Origin: Longimicrobium sp.
Lineage (GTDB): Bacteria > Gemmatimonadota > Gemmatimonadetes > Longimicrobiales > Longimicrobiaceae
DNA: 64,000 bases
NCBI GenBank assembly: GCA_036387335.1
Contig: DASVTZ010000153.1
Span: 1-64,000, forward strand
Reading direction: 5' to 3'
In this document: in pieces, positions 30,751 through 39,640 of the stretch
Position numbering within the stretch: position 1 is the first letter of the stretch
Layout of the letters: each line of letters starts with the position of its first letter
Notes under the pieces: generated by a model
Databases searched by the model: none
The model's input: only the letters and a program-made list of their open reading frames with translations
What the model was told of the DNA's origin: nothing
Translations under genes and position numbers: made by a program

Positions 30751-31140
30751 ATGGCTCAGTACCGATACGATCCCGAACGGGCCCCAGACCCGGAGTGGTG
30801 GCTCGCGCTAGACGAGCACGAGCGCATGCACCTGGTGGAAGAGTACCATCGCAAGACGCGTGTTCGCCTGCCGAACGCGACCGCCCATGCGGTTTTCCAC
30901 GTCATCATTGAGAACCAGATCGCGCTCGGGTCCGAGATTCCGGTGGCGGCTACTCTCACCCGGCTCATGAAACAGGGACTCGATCGGCATGAGGCGCTCC
31001 ACGCGATCGCTTCGGTGCTTGCGGGGCATATGCATGCGCTCTTCCAGGAAAACTCTACTCTGCCAGAGGATCCGAACGTCGCCTACTACGCGGCGCTCGC
31101 CAAGTTGACTCCCAGGTCCTGGAGGGCGCAGTTCCGCTGA
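30751..31140 (+). CDS. DUF1841-like protein
   Basis: 129-aa soluble, mostly helical protein: RAPDPEWWLALDEHERMHL at the N-terminus, HAVFHVIIENQIALG in the middle and LDRHEALHAIASVLAGHM, a His/Glu-rich helix pattern shared with DUF1841 proteins. Function unknown. A hairpin terminator lies about 50 bp after its stop. Confidence 0.75.
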   Translation: MAQYRYDPERAPDPEWWLALDEHERMHLVEEYHRKTRVRLPNATAHAVFHVIIENQIALGSEIPVAATLTRLMKQGLDRHEALHAIASVLAGHMHALFQENSTLPEDPNVAYYAALAKLTPRSWRAQFR

Positions 31141-31189
31141 GTGGCAAAATCCCGGGGAGGGCGCCTGCCGACGAAGGGCAACGAAGTGA

Positions 31190-31220
31190 AACGGCGGCCC
31201 GAGTGATCCGGTCCGCCGTT
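31190..31220. terminator. Bidirectional hairpin between convergent genes
   Basis: AACGGCGG (31190-31197) and CCGCCGTT (31213-31220) with a 15-base loop, placed between the stops at 31140 and 31258. No clear T-tract on either strand. Confidence 0.5.
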
Positions 31221-31257
31221 CTGCATCGCGTGATGCTAGCTTGAAGCTCGCGCGAGG

Positions 31258-32406
31258 CTACGGCAGTGGTTCGAACACGGGAGCAACCTCTTCGCGGAAC
31301 ACGACCACCCCGTCGAAGTGGGTGGACCAGTCCGCCGACGTGTACCTGCCAAAGAGCCGCGACGGTGCGCTTCCGATCCTGCGCAGTGCGCGGCGATCCA
31401 GATAGGCCGAGGCAGCGCGCGTGCCGAGTGCCTGGGCTTCCAGCGAGCCCGGGGGCGCCTCCGAAAGCGCCTCGCTGGGCCTTCCCGCCCTGGACGACCG
31501 CCCCGCGAGGGCGCTGAAGCCGATGACGCCAACCCGGTCGCCCCACCGCTCGGCCAGCCGCGCCCCGAGCGGCTTTTCGGTCAGAGTGCCCTGCCGCCGT
31601 GCCGCATGGACCGTCGCCGTCCAGATGATCCACTTGCTGCCGCGCGGCATGCGCCCGCTCTGCCAGACGAAGTTGCGGTACATCGCCTCGTCGCGAGTGC
31701 GCGCTTCGGTTGGGGCGAGCTGGCGATGGAAGTAGCCGGCCAGGTTCTCGGCCATCACCTGTTCGGGCGTGCCGGAGCCGCGCGAGGCCAGGGCGTCCGC
31801 CGCGGCGCGCGCGCAGCGGTGGAGGCGCACGCGCTCCGGCTCGTCGAAGGCGTGCGCCTCGTCGTAGCGCCAGTTCAGGTTCCTGGCGACCGCCTGCTCA
31901 CACTCGGCGCCCGACGATGCGCCCACCAGGCCCGGCAGCGTGGCGCGTGCGTACTCCGAGGTCGCGCTCACCTGGTCGTCCAGACCGCCCAGCACCAGCG
32001 TGCCCGACGCCGCGCGCCGGTACAGCCACCCGCGCCACTCCGCCAGCTCGCGCGTCCACCAGAAGCGGCCGATCCCCCGGTCGAGCTGCAGCGGCGTGGC
32101 CTGGCGCTGCGCCGCCGCCTGCTGGAAGCCGATGAAATCGTAGATGGGTGCTTCAAAGAGCACCGCGTCGAAGCCGCACCGCTCGATCAGGCGCTGGGCG
32201 ATGCGCGCCTTTGCCTGAAATCCGCGCGCTTCGCCGTGGCTGGGCAGCTCCCCCAGCACGACGATCTGCTTGTTGCAGACCGCCTCCACCACGCGCGCTT
32301 CGGGCGTGGACTGCGCCGATGCCGGGACGGCGAATAGGCAGCGCAGTGCCAGCAGCGCGAGGACTCGCCTCGCGTGCCAGGTGCGGATCGGGTCGGTGGG
32401 TGGCAT
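31258..32406 (-). CDS. Exported erythromycin-esterase-like protein
   Basis: 382 aa with a signal peptide (LLALRCLFAVPASAQ). VVLGELPSHGEARGFQAK and the following LIERCGFDAVLFEAPIYDF give the conserved Glu/His metal-like triad region of the erythromycin esterase/ChaN-like superfamily, and WTATVHAARR carries another His. Related enzymes hydrolyse macrolides, but most exported members have unknown targets; haem binding (ChaN) is an alternative. Upstream is an 8-bp tandem repeat. Confidence 0.65.
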   Translation of the reverse strand: MPPTDPIRTWHARRVLALLALRCLFAVPASAQSTPEARVVEAVCNKQIVVLGELPSHGEARGFQAKARIAQRLIERCGFDAVLFEAPIYDFIGFQQAAAQRQATPLQLDRGIGRFWWTRELAEWRGWLYRRAASGTLVLGGLDDQVSATSEYARATLPGLVGASSGAECEQAVARNLNWRYDEAHAFDEPERVRLHRCARAAADALASRGSGTPEQVMAENLAGYFHRQLAPTEARTRDEAMYRNFVWQSGRMPRGSKWIIWTATVHAARRQGTLTEKPLGARLAERWGDRVGVIGFSALAGRSSRAGRPSEALSEAPPGSLEAQALGTRAASAYLDRRALRRIGSAPSRLFGRYTSADWSTHFDGVVVFREEVAPVFEPLP

Positions 32407-32414
32407 CGAGATCT

Positions 32415-32518
32415 GTGCGTGAGTGCGTGAGTGCGTTAGTGCGTGAGTGCGTTAGTGCGTGAGTGCGTGAGTGCGTGAGTGCGTGAGTGCGTTAGTGCGT
32501 TAGTGCGTTAGTGCGTGA
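32415..32518. repeat. 8-bp tandem array, 13 units (family F copy 3)
   Basis: Exactly 13 consecutive units of GTGCGTGA or GTGCGTTA. It begins 9 bp upstream of the start codon of the esterase-like gene, so array-length changes would alter its promoter or leader. Confidence 0.95.
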
Positions 32519-32692
32519 CGTTCATCATCCAGGTCCCAAGCACGACGGCTCGCATCGGATATGCCGCGCGCGGAGACATGACGAATGTGAGGTGCAGCGT
32601 CTGACGTCTTGCGGTTGCGAGCGCTTGCAGGCCGGTTATCATGGAGGTGCCATAGCTCGCCCTATCCGGCCGTCCCCCTTTCCCGCTGAGCC

Positions 32693-33115
32693 GTGCACCA
32701 TCGATTCCCGGTTTCCGTTAAAGGGGTGGTCCTGACCCCGGACCGCAGGGTCGTGCTCCTGAAGAACGAGCGCGACGAGTGGGAGCTGCCCGGCGGCAAG
32801 CTGGAGCGCGGGGAGGCTCCGGAGCGGTGCGTCGCGCGGGAGCTGGAGGAAGAGCTCGCGATCTTGGTGCGCGTCGGCCCGCTGATCGACTCCTGGCTCT
32901 ACGAAGTGCTTCCTGGCGAGGAGGTCCTGATCGTCACCTACGGATGCTACCCCGCCCCGTTCGCCGCGCTGACGCACAGCGCCGAGCACAAGGAAGTGGG
33001 TGCCTTCGCCCCTGAAGCCGTGAGGAATCTGCCGATGCCGGACGGGTACAAGCGATCCATCGAGCGCTGGATCGCATGGGAGGAGGCCCCAGGCTTCCCC
33101 GGTTTCGTCACGTGA
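32693..33115 (+). CDS. Nudix hydrolase
   Basis: 140-aa Nudix hydrolase cleaving nucleoside-diphosphate-linked compounds. The Nudix box reads GGKLERGEAPERCVARELEEEL, close to GX5EX7REUXEE but with Ala instead of the second conserved Gly. VKGVVLTPDRRVVLLKNERDEWELPG precedes it. Start is GTG 32693. Its TGA overlaps the ATG of the next gene (TGATG), so the two are coupled. Substrate unknown. Confidence 0.82.
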   Translation: MHHRFPVSVKGVVLTPDRRVVLLKNERDEWELPGGKLERGEAPERCVARELEEELAILVRVGPLIDSWLYEVLPGEEVLIVTYGCYPAPFAALTHSAEHKEVGAFAPEAVRNLPMPDGYKRSIERWIAWEEAPGFPGFVT

Positions 33116-33630
33116 TGGGAATGCGACCGATGCCGTCGCCGTTCATGCTCGCCACCCTCGCGCTTCTGCTGGTGGCGGCCGCCTGCGATCAGCCGCCCAG
33201 GGGCCCCGCAAAGGTCGAAGCACCGGCGGCGGCCGCACCCCGCCCCGCATCGTACGTAGCGGTGTTGAACCGGCCCGACGAGCGGACGCTGCGCATCCGG
33301 CTGAGTGCGCCCGCCGGCCATCCGCTCTACCTGGACAACTGCAACGGCGCGTTCCCGTGGGGCCTGGAGCATCGCCCTGACGGTGCCTGGACCAGCGCCT
33401 GGATCGTGGCCACCGACGCTTGCCACTCCGCGCCTATCGTGATCGCGCCGGGCGAGACCCGCACCTTCCAGGTCGAGATCGGCGTGGGCGAGCGCATCGA
33501 AAAGGGCACCTACCGCCTCATCGTCTACGGCCTGCACACCGGCCCGGAGGGGGCGGTGGAGACGGAGGTTCCACACGCGATGCGCGTGTCCGAGCCGTTC
33601 CCACTTGGTCCGCTCGCCGCACCCCTCTGA
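33115..33630 (+). CDS. Hypothetical lipoprotein
   Basis: 171-aa lipoprotein with lipobox VAAAC at about residue 24, an Ala/Pro linker and an immunoglobulin-like beta domain with a Cys pair (DNCNGA and TDACHSA). FQVEIGVGERIEKGTYRLIVYG resembles a beta-sandwich end seen in secreted small domains. Coupled by overlap to the Nudix gene. Function unknown. Confidence 0.6.
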   Translation: MGMRPMPSPFMLATLALLLVAAACDQPPRGPAKVEAPAAAAPRPASYVAVLNRPDERTLRIRLSAPAGHPLYLDNCNGAFPWGLEHRPDGAWTSAWIVATDACHSAPIVIAPGETRTFQVEIGVGERIEKGTYRLIVYGLHTGPEGAVETEVPHAMRVSEPFPLGPLAAPL

Positions 33631-33665
33631 CGCACGCGATCTCAGCCCCCTCCCGCCGCCGCGCC

Positions 33666-34469
33666 ATGCTCATTGCACAGATAAGCGATCCGCACATCAT
33701 CGCCGACGCGCAGAGCGAGGCGGCCACCCGGCTCCAGGCAGCGGTCGGGCACCTGATGCGCCTCCCCGCCGCGCCGGCCGCCGTCGTGGTCAGCGGCGAC
33801 TGCACGGACGGCGGCACGGCGGAGGAGTACCGGCTCTTCCAGGACCTGATCCGGCCGCTCCCCATGCCGGTGTACGTGCTCCCCGGCAACCACGACCGGC
33901 GGGAGCGGATGCTGTCCGTGTTCGGCGCGCAGGGGCGGTCCGCGCTGCCGGGCTTCGTCCAGTACGTGGTGGATGCGGGCCCGCTCCTCCTCGTGGCGCT
34001 GGACACCCACATCCCTGGCAGCGACGAAGGCGAGCTCTGCGACGAGCGCCTCGACTGGCTGGAGCAGCGCCTGGCGGAGGCACCCGGCCGGCCCACGCTC
34101 CTTTTCATGCACCATCCCCCGGTCCCGTGCGGAATGGACGTGCTGGACGCGATGGGTCTGCGCCACCCGGAGAGGCTGGGCGAGGTCGTCGCACGGCACC
34201 CGCAGGTCGAAGCGGTCGCCGCGGGACACATCCACTGCACCCTCACGCGCCGCTTCCACGGCACCGTCGCCGTGACCTGCGCCTCGACCATGCACCAGCT
34301 GATGCCGGATGTGAGCGACCGGACACGGCTGCGCGTGCTGATGGAGCCGCCCTCCTGCCTCCTGCACTCGTGGGACGCCCGCACCGGGCTCGTCACCCGC
34401 GCCTCCGCCATCGGCGACCACGGCCCTCCCCGCCTCCTCCACGACGGCGACGGCTGGGTCACGGCCTAA
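33666..34469 (+). CDS. Metallophosphoesterase, CpdA/GpdQ type
   Basis: 267-aa calcineurin-like phosphodiesterase. Metal ligands are all visible: IAQISDPHI (D, H), VVSGDCTDGG (D), LPGNHDRRE (N, H, D), FMHHPPVP (H) and AGHIHCTL (H-x-H). This arrangement fits the class III cyclic-nucleotide or glycerophosphodiester phosphodiesterases. A strong hairpin follows its stop. Confidence 0.88.
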   Translation: MLIAQISDPHIIADAQSEAATRLQAAVGHLMRLPAAPAAVVVSGDCTDGGTAEEYRLFQDLIRPLPMPVYVLPGNHDRRERMLSVFGAQGRSALPGFVQYVVDAGPLLLVALDTHIPGSDEGELCDERLDWLEQRLAEAPGRPTLLFMHHPPVPCGMDVLDAMGLRHPERLGEVVARHPQVEAVAAGHIHCTLTRRFHGTVAVTCASTMHQLMPDVSDRTRLRVLMEPPSCLLHSWDARTGLVTRASAIGDHGPPRLLHDGDGWVTA

Positions 34470-34492
34470 GCATCCACGGACGCATCCGCACA

Positions 34493-34523
34493 GAAGCCCC
34501 CGCGAAGTTCACGCGGGGGCTTC
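34493..34523. terminator. Strong hairpin between convergent genes
   Basis: GAAGCCCCCGCG (34493-34504) and CGCGGGGGCTTC (34512-34523), a perfect 12-bp stem. It lies between the phosphodiesterase stop and the RES toxin stop and probably terminates both directions, although U-tracts are weak. Confidence 0.7.
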
Positions 34524-34549
34524 GTCCGATCGCCAACACTCAACCCGTC

Positions 34550-35035
34550 TCAGTTGTCGCCCAGACTCACGCCACCGAGCGCCAGGAGCCGCGGATCAAA
34601 CTCGAACGGCTGCCGGTGCACGACCCGGATATGCGCCGCGTCAGGGTGGTTCGGGTTGAGGATCGCGTTGTACTCGTCTGGCACGACGGCGGACGGCACC
34701 CAGAGCACTGCCCCACGTGCACCGCGCAGCCACTCGTCACCGGCGTCCAGGCAGAACGACGATCCGATCGCCCTCCAATCCGCCGGGAAGCCGCCGACGG
34801 CGAGCGTCTCGCTCGGCACGTCGTCCGGCATCTCGACCGTGAAGAGCTGGAGATCGCGGGGCAGGCGCCGCGGCTGAAGGTGAACCAGCATCTCCAGGAC
34901 GGAGAGGGCGCGGCTGCTGGCCGTGTACACCGCGGGAAGTCCCGGACGATTCCACCGTCCGCCGTAGAGCCGCGCGCCCTCGCCGCTCAGGTCGGCGTAC
35001 GGGGCGCGCGCGATCCGATACGAACGAGCGGGCAT
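34550..35035 (-). CDS. RES-domain toxin (NAD+ phosphorylase type)
   Basis: 161-aa RES-domain toxin. ARLYGGRWNRPGLPAVYTAS provides the conserved Arg and GGRWN of the family; SVLEMLVHL carries the Glu. Characterised RES toxins (MbcT, Res) degrade NAD+ and stop growth until neutralised. The gene starts within the stop of the Xre antitoxin gene (TGATG), in the usual antitoxin-first order. Intact. Confidence 0.88.
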   Translation of the reverse strand: MPARSYRIARAPYADLSGEGARLYGGRWNRPGLPAVYTASSRALSVLEMLVHLQPRRLPRDLQLFTVEMPDDVPSETLAVGGFPADWRAIGSSFCLDAGDEWLRGARGAVLWVPSAVVPDEYNAILNPNHPDAAHIRVVHRQPFEFDPRLLALGGVSLGDN

Positions 35036-35466
35036 CAGGTAAAGATGCCGTGATCGATCCGTCCGAGGATCTGCTCGACGAGCACGGCCCCCTCGCCCGT
35101 CCGCAGCAGCGAGAGCGGCGTGGCGCCGCCCAGTGCCCCGTTCGGGTCGCGCAGCCACCCCCGGGCGCCGTCCTCATCCCCAAAAGTCTCGAACGCGCGC
35201 GCGCTGACCCGGACGATCCGCGCCAGACGGTCCGATTCCTCCAGCGTCAGGTGCTGCTCCCGCTGCTTCCTGTGCGACAGGGTGCGGCGCGGGATGACGA
35301 GGTCCTCCGCCTCCTCGCGGCTGAGGACACCCGCATCGATCACCGCATCGACACTCCGCGTCGGGAAACCGCCCTCGAGAACCCCAACCCACTCGAGCGG
35401 CGTCTCGACCCTGGTGCCGAGCACGGCGGAGCCGCCGAGCATTTCCGTGTACGTCATCACCGCCAT
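35035..35466 (-). CDS. Xre/MbcA/ParS-type antitoxin (DUF2384)
   Basis: 143-aa antitoxin: an N-terminal HTH region including VIDAGVLSREEAEDLVIPRRTLSHR, then the MbcA/ParS toxin-binding segment (ARAFETFGDEDGARGWLRDPN, TPLSLLRTGEGAVLVEQILGRI). It neutralises the RES toxin and probably autorepresses. Start ATG 35466 has GGAGG 4 bases upstream. No operator palindrome was obvious in the short 5' region. Confidence 0.88.
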   Translation of the reverse strand: MAVMTYTEMLGGSAVLGTRVETPLEWVGVLEGGFPTRSVDAVIDAGVLSREEAEDLVIPRRTLSHRKQREQHLTLEESDRLARIVRVSARAFETFGDEDGARGWLRDPNGALGGATPLSLLRTGEGAVLVEQILGRIDHGIFT

Positions 35467-35547
35467 CGTCCCTCCTGGTTTGGCAAGCCTGCTCAATTAT
35501 CGCGGCACCTTGCCCGCCTCGCAAGCTGGAGATGGAGTGAGGGGCCC

Positions 35548-36576
35548 CTAGATTGCCAGCCCATCCGCGATGGCGGCGATCTCCTCGGCCTCGCGCCAGG
35601 CGGCTTCGAGGGCGTGCAGCTCGCCCTCCAGCGCGCGGCGCTCCTGCTCTTCGTGGAGGGCCATTTCGAGGGCCAGGGCGCCGGGGGCGTCCAGCTTCTT
35701 CGCCTTGAAGGGCCGGTCGCGCCGCTCGCCGCGCAGCCAGCCGGCGACCTCTCGCCAGCCGCGCGGGTGGAAGCCGAGGTCGGGGACGTCCAGGCGCACC
35801 AGCTGGGCCGCGGTGGAGCGCAGGTACTCCTCGGACGATCCGCGCTCCGCCAGCTTCCCGAGTGCGCGCTCAAGCTTGTGCGCCGACGCGCCCCCCGCGT
35901 TCGCGTCCAGCACGGCGCGGGAGAGCACCCGGCGCGCGTTCTCGCCGCGCAGGAGGAGCGAGGGGACGTGCCACCGCTTGCCGTCGCGCTCGGCGGGGAG
36001 GATGCCCGGGATGTGGAGCGCGAGGTCGCCGTCGTCGTCCGGCTGGCGCCAGGAGCGAGTCAGGTGGCCGCGGCGAATGACGATGGGCTGTCCGGCCGGG
36101 GAGCGCTCGGCCGGGATCTGGTGGACCACGCGGAGCCCCCGCGCCACGCGCGTCCCCATCATCCCCAGGTACACCCAGGGGCTGGCGATGGCGCCCACCC
36201 GCAGCGCCAGCGAGACCGCCTGTGCCGGCGCGTTCTTCCAGCGCCGGCGCTGGAGCTCGCGGCCGTACCGCCACGCCGCCACCTCGCCCTCGAGCGCCCT
36301 GCCCACGCGGACCAGCTGCGTGCCGTCCGGAAGGCGCGCCAGCCCCACGTTCTCAGACTGCACGCGCAGCCGCGCATCCACGAAGCACCGCTCCGCCGCC
36401 TCCACCGGCTCCCAGCGCTCCTCCAGCGGCGCCAGGTTCCAGCGCGCACACTTCGGGCAGACGGCCCACAGCCGCCCGCGCGCCGCATCGAAGGCGAGGG
36501 TGCGCCCGACAGGGAACCCCTCGACGGCCTCGTTCTGGCCCAGATCGGCCGTGCAGTAGATGCAGGTGCGGTACAC
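35548..36576 (-). CDS. Zinc-ribbon conserved hypothetical, downstream of recF
   Basis: 342-aa protein. N-terminal zinc ribbon of two knuckles (CIYC at 5-8, CPKC near 40). The middle is mixed alpha/beta with a GAIASPWVYLGMMG segment, and the C-terminal 100 residues are a charged helix with coiled-coil character (LEMALHEEQERRALEGELHALEAAW). It starts 21 bp after recF stop, so it is probably co-transcribed with it. Not a known family to me. Confidence 0.65.
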   Translation of the reverse strand: MYRTCIYCTADLGQNEAVEGFPVGRTLAFDAARGRLWAVCPKCARWNLAPLEERWEPVEAAERCFVDARLRVQSENVGLARLPDGTQLVRVGRALEGEVAAWRYGRELQRRRWKNAPAQAVSLALRVGAIASPWVYLGMMGTRVARGLRVVHQIPAERSPAGQPIVIRRGHLTRSWRQPDDDGDLALHIPGILPAERDGKRWHVPSLLLRGENARRVLSRAVLDANAGGASAHKLERALGKLAERGSSEEYLRSTAAQLVRLDVPDLGFHPRGWREVAGWLRGERRDRPFKAKKLDAPGALALEMALHEEQERRALEGELHALEAAWREAEEIAAIADGLAI

Positions 36577-36597
36577 GGGCGTGCGGCGGGTGGCGGG

Positions 36598-37725
36598 TCA
36601 GAGCGGCGAGACCACTCCGTTGCGGATCGTCCAGCGCGGCAGGGTGTCGCCGTGGACGTGGAAGTCCGTCGGTTTGGGGGAGGTGAGGATCACCTGGCCG
36701 CCCTCCTCGCCCTCGATCCAGTCCACGATGCGTTGCGAGCGGCCAGGGTCGAGCTCGGCGAAGACGTCGTCCAGCAGGATGACGGACTCGCGGCCGCGCG
36801 TCTCGCGGATCGTCTCCGCCTCCACCATGCGCAGCGCGATGGCGGCGGTGCGCTGCTGGCCGCCCGAGCCGTATGTGCGCAGTTCCAGGAGCGTGCCATC
36901 CGCCGCGTGCGTGGCGAAGCGCAGGTCGTCTCGATGCGGGCCGGCCAGCGTCATCCCGCGGCGCTGCTCGCGCTCGGCGACGCGCTCCAGCTTTTCGCGG
37001 AACGCCGCGGCGATGGTGGCGACGGTGGGCGTATCCTCCCCCAGCTCGACGGATGGGACGAGAGCGAGCGTGCCGGGCTGCCCGCCGGCGACGCGGGCGT
37101 AGTGCGCGGCGAAGCTGGCGGCGCGGTCCGCCACCCAGCGCGCGCGCGCCTCCAGCACGCGGCTCCCGGCGGCGACCAGGGGATCGTTCCACGCCTCCAC
37201 CAGCGCGGGGGGGCTCGCCTGGCGAAGCAGGGTGTTGCGCTGGAAGAGAGCTTGACGGTACCGCTGCAGCGCGCCCAGGTACCCGGGCTCCGCCAGCGAG
37301 AGCACGATGTCCAGGAAGCGCCGCCGCTCCCCCGGCCCGCCCGCGACGATCTCCACGTCGGACGGCGAAAAGATCACGGCGCCTACCTTCCCCAGCGCAT
37401 CCCCCAGCCGCTCGGGCTCCGCGCCGCCGACGGTCACCTTCTTCTTCCTGCGGCGGCGCTCGAAGGCGGCGGCGAGGGTGCGCTCGCCGCCGTCCTCGCC
37501 GCGCAGAGTGCCCTCCACGCGGAAGACCTCTTCGCCGAAGCGCACGAGCTGCTCGTCCGGCGCGCCGCGAAAGGAGCGAAAGATCTCCAGATAGTAGACG
37601 GCCTCCAGCAGGTTCGTCTTCCCCTGCCCGTTGTCGCCCACGATGGCAACTCCCTGCGGCGGGATTTCGAGCACCTGCTCCGCGAAGTTGCGGTAGTTGC
37701 GGAGGTGGAGGCGGGCGAGGTGCAA
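36598..37725 (-). CDS. recF: DNA replication and repair protein RecF
   Basis: 375-aa SMC-like ATPase that loads RecA at gaps with RecO/RecR. Walker A GDNGQGKT is at residues 30-37, the ABC signature SGGQQRTAAIALR follows near 275, then Walker B VILLDDVFAELD. Also LHLRNYRNF at the N-terminus. Normal length. It is not next to dnaA or dnaN as in many genomes. Upstream are tandem GGGGAAT and family A repeats. Confidence 0.93.
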   Translation of the reverse strand: MHLARLHLRNYRNFAEQVLEIPPQGVAIVGDNGQGKTNLLEAVYYLEIFRSFRGAPDEQLVRFGEEVFRVEGTLRGEDGGERTLAAAFERRRRKKKVTVGGAEPERLGDALGKVGAVIFSPSDVEIVAGGPGERRRFLDIVLSLAEPGYLGALQRYRQALFQRNTLLRQASPPALVEAWNDPLVAAGSRVLEARARWVADRAASFAAHYARVAGGQPGTLALVPSVELGEDTPTVATIAAAFREKLERVAEREQRRGMTLAGPHRDDLRFATHAADGTLLELRTYGSGGQQRTAAIALRMVEAETIRETRGRESVILLDDVFAELDPGRSQRIVDWIEGEEGGQVILTSPKPTDFHVHGDTLPRWTIRNGVVSPL

Positions 37726-37730
37726 GGAGG

Positions 37731-37760
37731 GGGGAATGGGGAATGGGGAAATGGGGAATG
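37731..37760. repeat. GGGGAAT-type tandem repeat (family G copy 2)
   Basis: Four imperfect 7-8 bp units of GGGGAAT immediately upstream of the recF start codon. They lie in its 5' region and would be in the leader if transcription starts further up. Confidence 0.85.
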
Positions 37761-37787
37761 GGACTGACGACGGACCAGCCGTCTTTT

Positions 37788-38182
37788 TGTCATCCTGAGC
37801 GACGCGCCGCTCCGTCCTCGCCCGTGCTCTGGACTCTGGCGCGGAGTGAAGGATCTACTGCGCGTGGCGAGGGGCCCGTGGTCGCGCGCCGTCCTCTTGC
37901 CTCGCCGGCTAGATCCTTCAGTCGCCGCGGGAGCTTGGAAAGCACAGCAGATATCGGCCGGGCGGCTCCCTCAGGATGACAAAAATTCCGTGTCATCCTG
38001 AGCGACGCGCCTCTCCAGCGTTTACCGGTCCGCGAACTCTGGCGCGGAGTGAAGGATCTACTGCGCGTGGCGAGAGGCCCGTGCTCGCGCGCCGTCCTCC
38101 TGCCTCGCGGGCTAGATCCTTCGGTCGCCGCAGGAGTACGGCGCATCGGAAGCATCTGTCGGGCGGCTCCCTCAGGATGACA
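37788..38182. repeat. Two tandem family A palindromes
   Basis: Copies at 37788-37981 and 37991-38182, in direct orientation and separated by 9 bp, each bounded by TGTCATCCTGAGCG and CTCAGGATGACA. They fill most of the 473-bp gap between recF and ogt. No gene is seen. Confidence 0.9.
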
Positions 38183-38198
38183 AGAGAAAAGGAACGGC

Positions 38199-38768
38199 TC
38201 AGGGCGTGTCGAACAGGTCGGGCGCGGCGGCTTCCTCAGGGGGACAGAGGGAGCGTTCGTGGGCGAGGAGCCAGCGCTTGATGGCGCTTCCGGGGCCGTC
38301 CGGGCCGGCGCCCATGAAGCCGCCGATGCCGCCTTTCGCGTCGAGTACGCGGTGGCAGGGGACAACGATGGGGATCGGGTTGTGGCGGTTGGCCTGGCCG
38401 ACCGCCTGCGAGCCGCGCGGCACCCCGATCGCCACCGCCACGTCGCGGTACGAGCAGGTGCGGCCAAACGGAATCGCGCGCAGGGCCTGCCACACGCGCT
38501 GCTGGAAGTCCGTGCCCTCCGCCGCGAGCGGGAGGTCGAAGTCGCGACGCGCGCCGGCGAAGTACTCGCGCAACTGCTTCGCGATCTCCCAGCCGAGCGC
38601 ATCGTCGCGGGTGGGCTCCACGCGGGTGCCGGCCGGCGGATGCTTCCCCTGCTCCCAGAAGTGCACCGCGTGCACCGCCGCCCCATCGTGCTCCACCAGC
38701 AACGGCCCCACCGGCGAAGCCAGCAGCAGCCGGTGAAGCGTGGATGACGGCGCCAGTCGCTTCGTCAT
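38199..38768 (-). CDS. ogt: Methylated-DNA-protein-cysteine methyltransferase
   Basis: 189-aa suicide DNA repair enzyme removing alkyl groups from O6-alkylguanine. Active site IVVPCHRVL (C138), with the DNA-binding helix FQQRVWQALRAIPFGRTCSY and the Asn hinge GQANRHNPIP. The C-terminus has an acidic tail. It lies 2 bp after the enoyl-CoA hydratase gene on the same strand, so both are probably one transcript. Confidence 0.92.
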   Translation of the reverse strand: MTKRLAPSSTLHRLLLASPVGPLLVEHDGAAVHAVHFWEQGKHPPAGTRVEPTRDDALGWEIAKQLREYFAGARRDFDLPLAAEGTDFQQRVWQALRAIPFGRTCSYRDVAVAIGVPRGSQAVGQANRHNPIPIVVPCHRVLDAKGGIGGFMGAGPDGPGSAIKRWLLAHERSLCPPEEAAAPDLFDTP

Positions 38769-38770
38769 TC

Positions 38771-39556
38771 CTACCGTCCGGTAAACTCCGCCCGCCGCTT
38801 CTCCAGAAACGCCGTCATCCCCTCGCGCATGTCCGTGGTGGAGGCGAGGAGGCCGAAGAGGTTCGACTCCAGCGCCAGCCCGTCATCCACCGACATCTCC
38901 AGCCCGCGCGTGGTGCACTCGATGGCGAGGCCCAGCGCGACGGGGCCGTTCTTGAGGATGCCCTTCATCATGGCGCGCGCGGCGTCCATCAGCTCGGCAA
39001 GCGGGACGACCTTGTTGGCGAGGCCGATGCGGTAGGCCTCCTGCGCGTCCACCATCTCGGCGGTCAGCATCAGCTCCAGCGCGCGGCCCTTCCCCACGAT
39101 GCGCGGCAGCCGCAGCGTGCCGCCGTAGCCGGGGATGATCCCCAGCTTCACCTCGGGAAGGCCGAACTTCGCGTTCTCGGACGCGACGCGGAGGTGGCAG
39201 GCCAGCGCCAGCTCGCACCCGCCGCCCAGCGCGAAGCCGTTGACCGCCGCGATCACCGGCTTGCGCGACAGCTCGATCGAGCGGAAGACCCGCTGCCCAA
39301 GCCGGCTCACCTCGATTCCGTCAACCGGGCCCATCTTCGCCAGCTCGGCGATGTCGGCGCCGGCCACGAACGCCTTCTCCCCCACGCCGGTCAGGATCAC
39401 GCCGCCCACGTCCTCGCGCCCGGCGATCTCCTCCATCGCCTGCCCCAGCTCGCGGATGGTCTGCTCGTTGAGGGCGTTCAGCTTGTCCGGCCGGTTGACC
39501 GAGAGGGTGGCGATGCGGTCCTGGACTTCGAGCTTGACGTTGCTGTATTCGGCCAT
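38771..39556 (-). CDS. Enoyl-CoA hydratase/isomerase family protein
   Basis: 261-aa crotonase-fold enzyme, probably short-chain enoyl-CoA hydratase in fatty acid beta-oxidation. FVAGADIAELA is the oxyanion region, GGGCELALAC and FGLPEVKLGIIPGYGG carry the two catalytic Glu. Full length with the usual C-terminal helix (FLEKRRAEFTGR). Context with ogt gives no further substrate hint. Confidence 0.9.
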   Translation of the reverse strand: MAEYSNVKLEVQDRIATLSVNRPDKLNALNEQTIRELGQAMEEIAGREDVGGVILTGVGEKAFVAGADIAELAKMGPVDGIEVSRLGQRVFRSIELSRKPVIAAVNGFALGGGCELALACHLRVASENAKFGLPEVKLGIIPGYGGTLRLPRIVGKGRALELMLTAEMVDAQEAYRIGLANKVVPLAELMDAARAMMKGILKNGPVALGLAIECTTRGLEMSVDDGLALESNLFGLLASTTDMREGMTAFLEKRRAEFTGR

Positions 39557-39640
39557 GGGACGGATGCGGGTGCGTGGGGTCGATAGGCGCGTGCGGGCGA
39601 CAAGCTAGCGGCCCCGGCAGCGGCGAACAACGGCCCGCCC

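Noticed and set aside
31258-32406. Claiming macrolide resistance from the esterase-like gene.
   Set aside because: Superfamily membership does not show substrate; many exported members have other roles.
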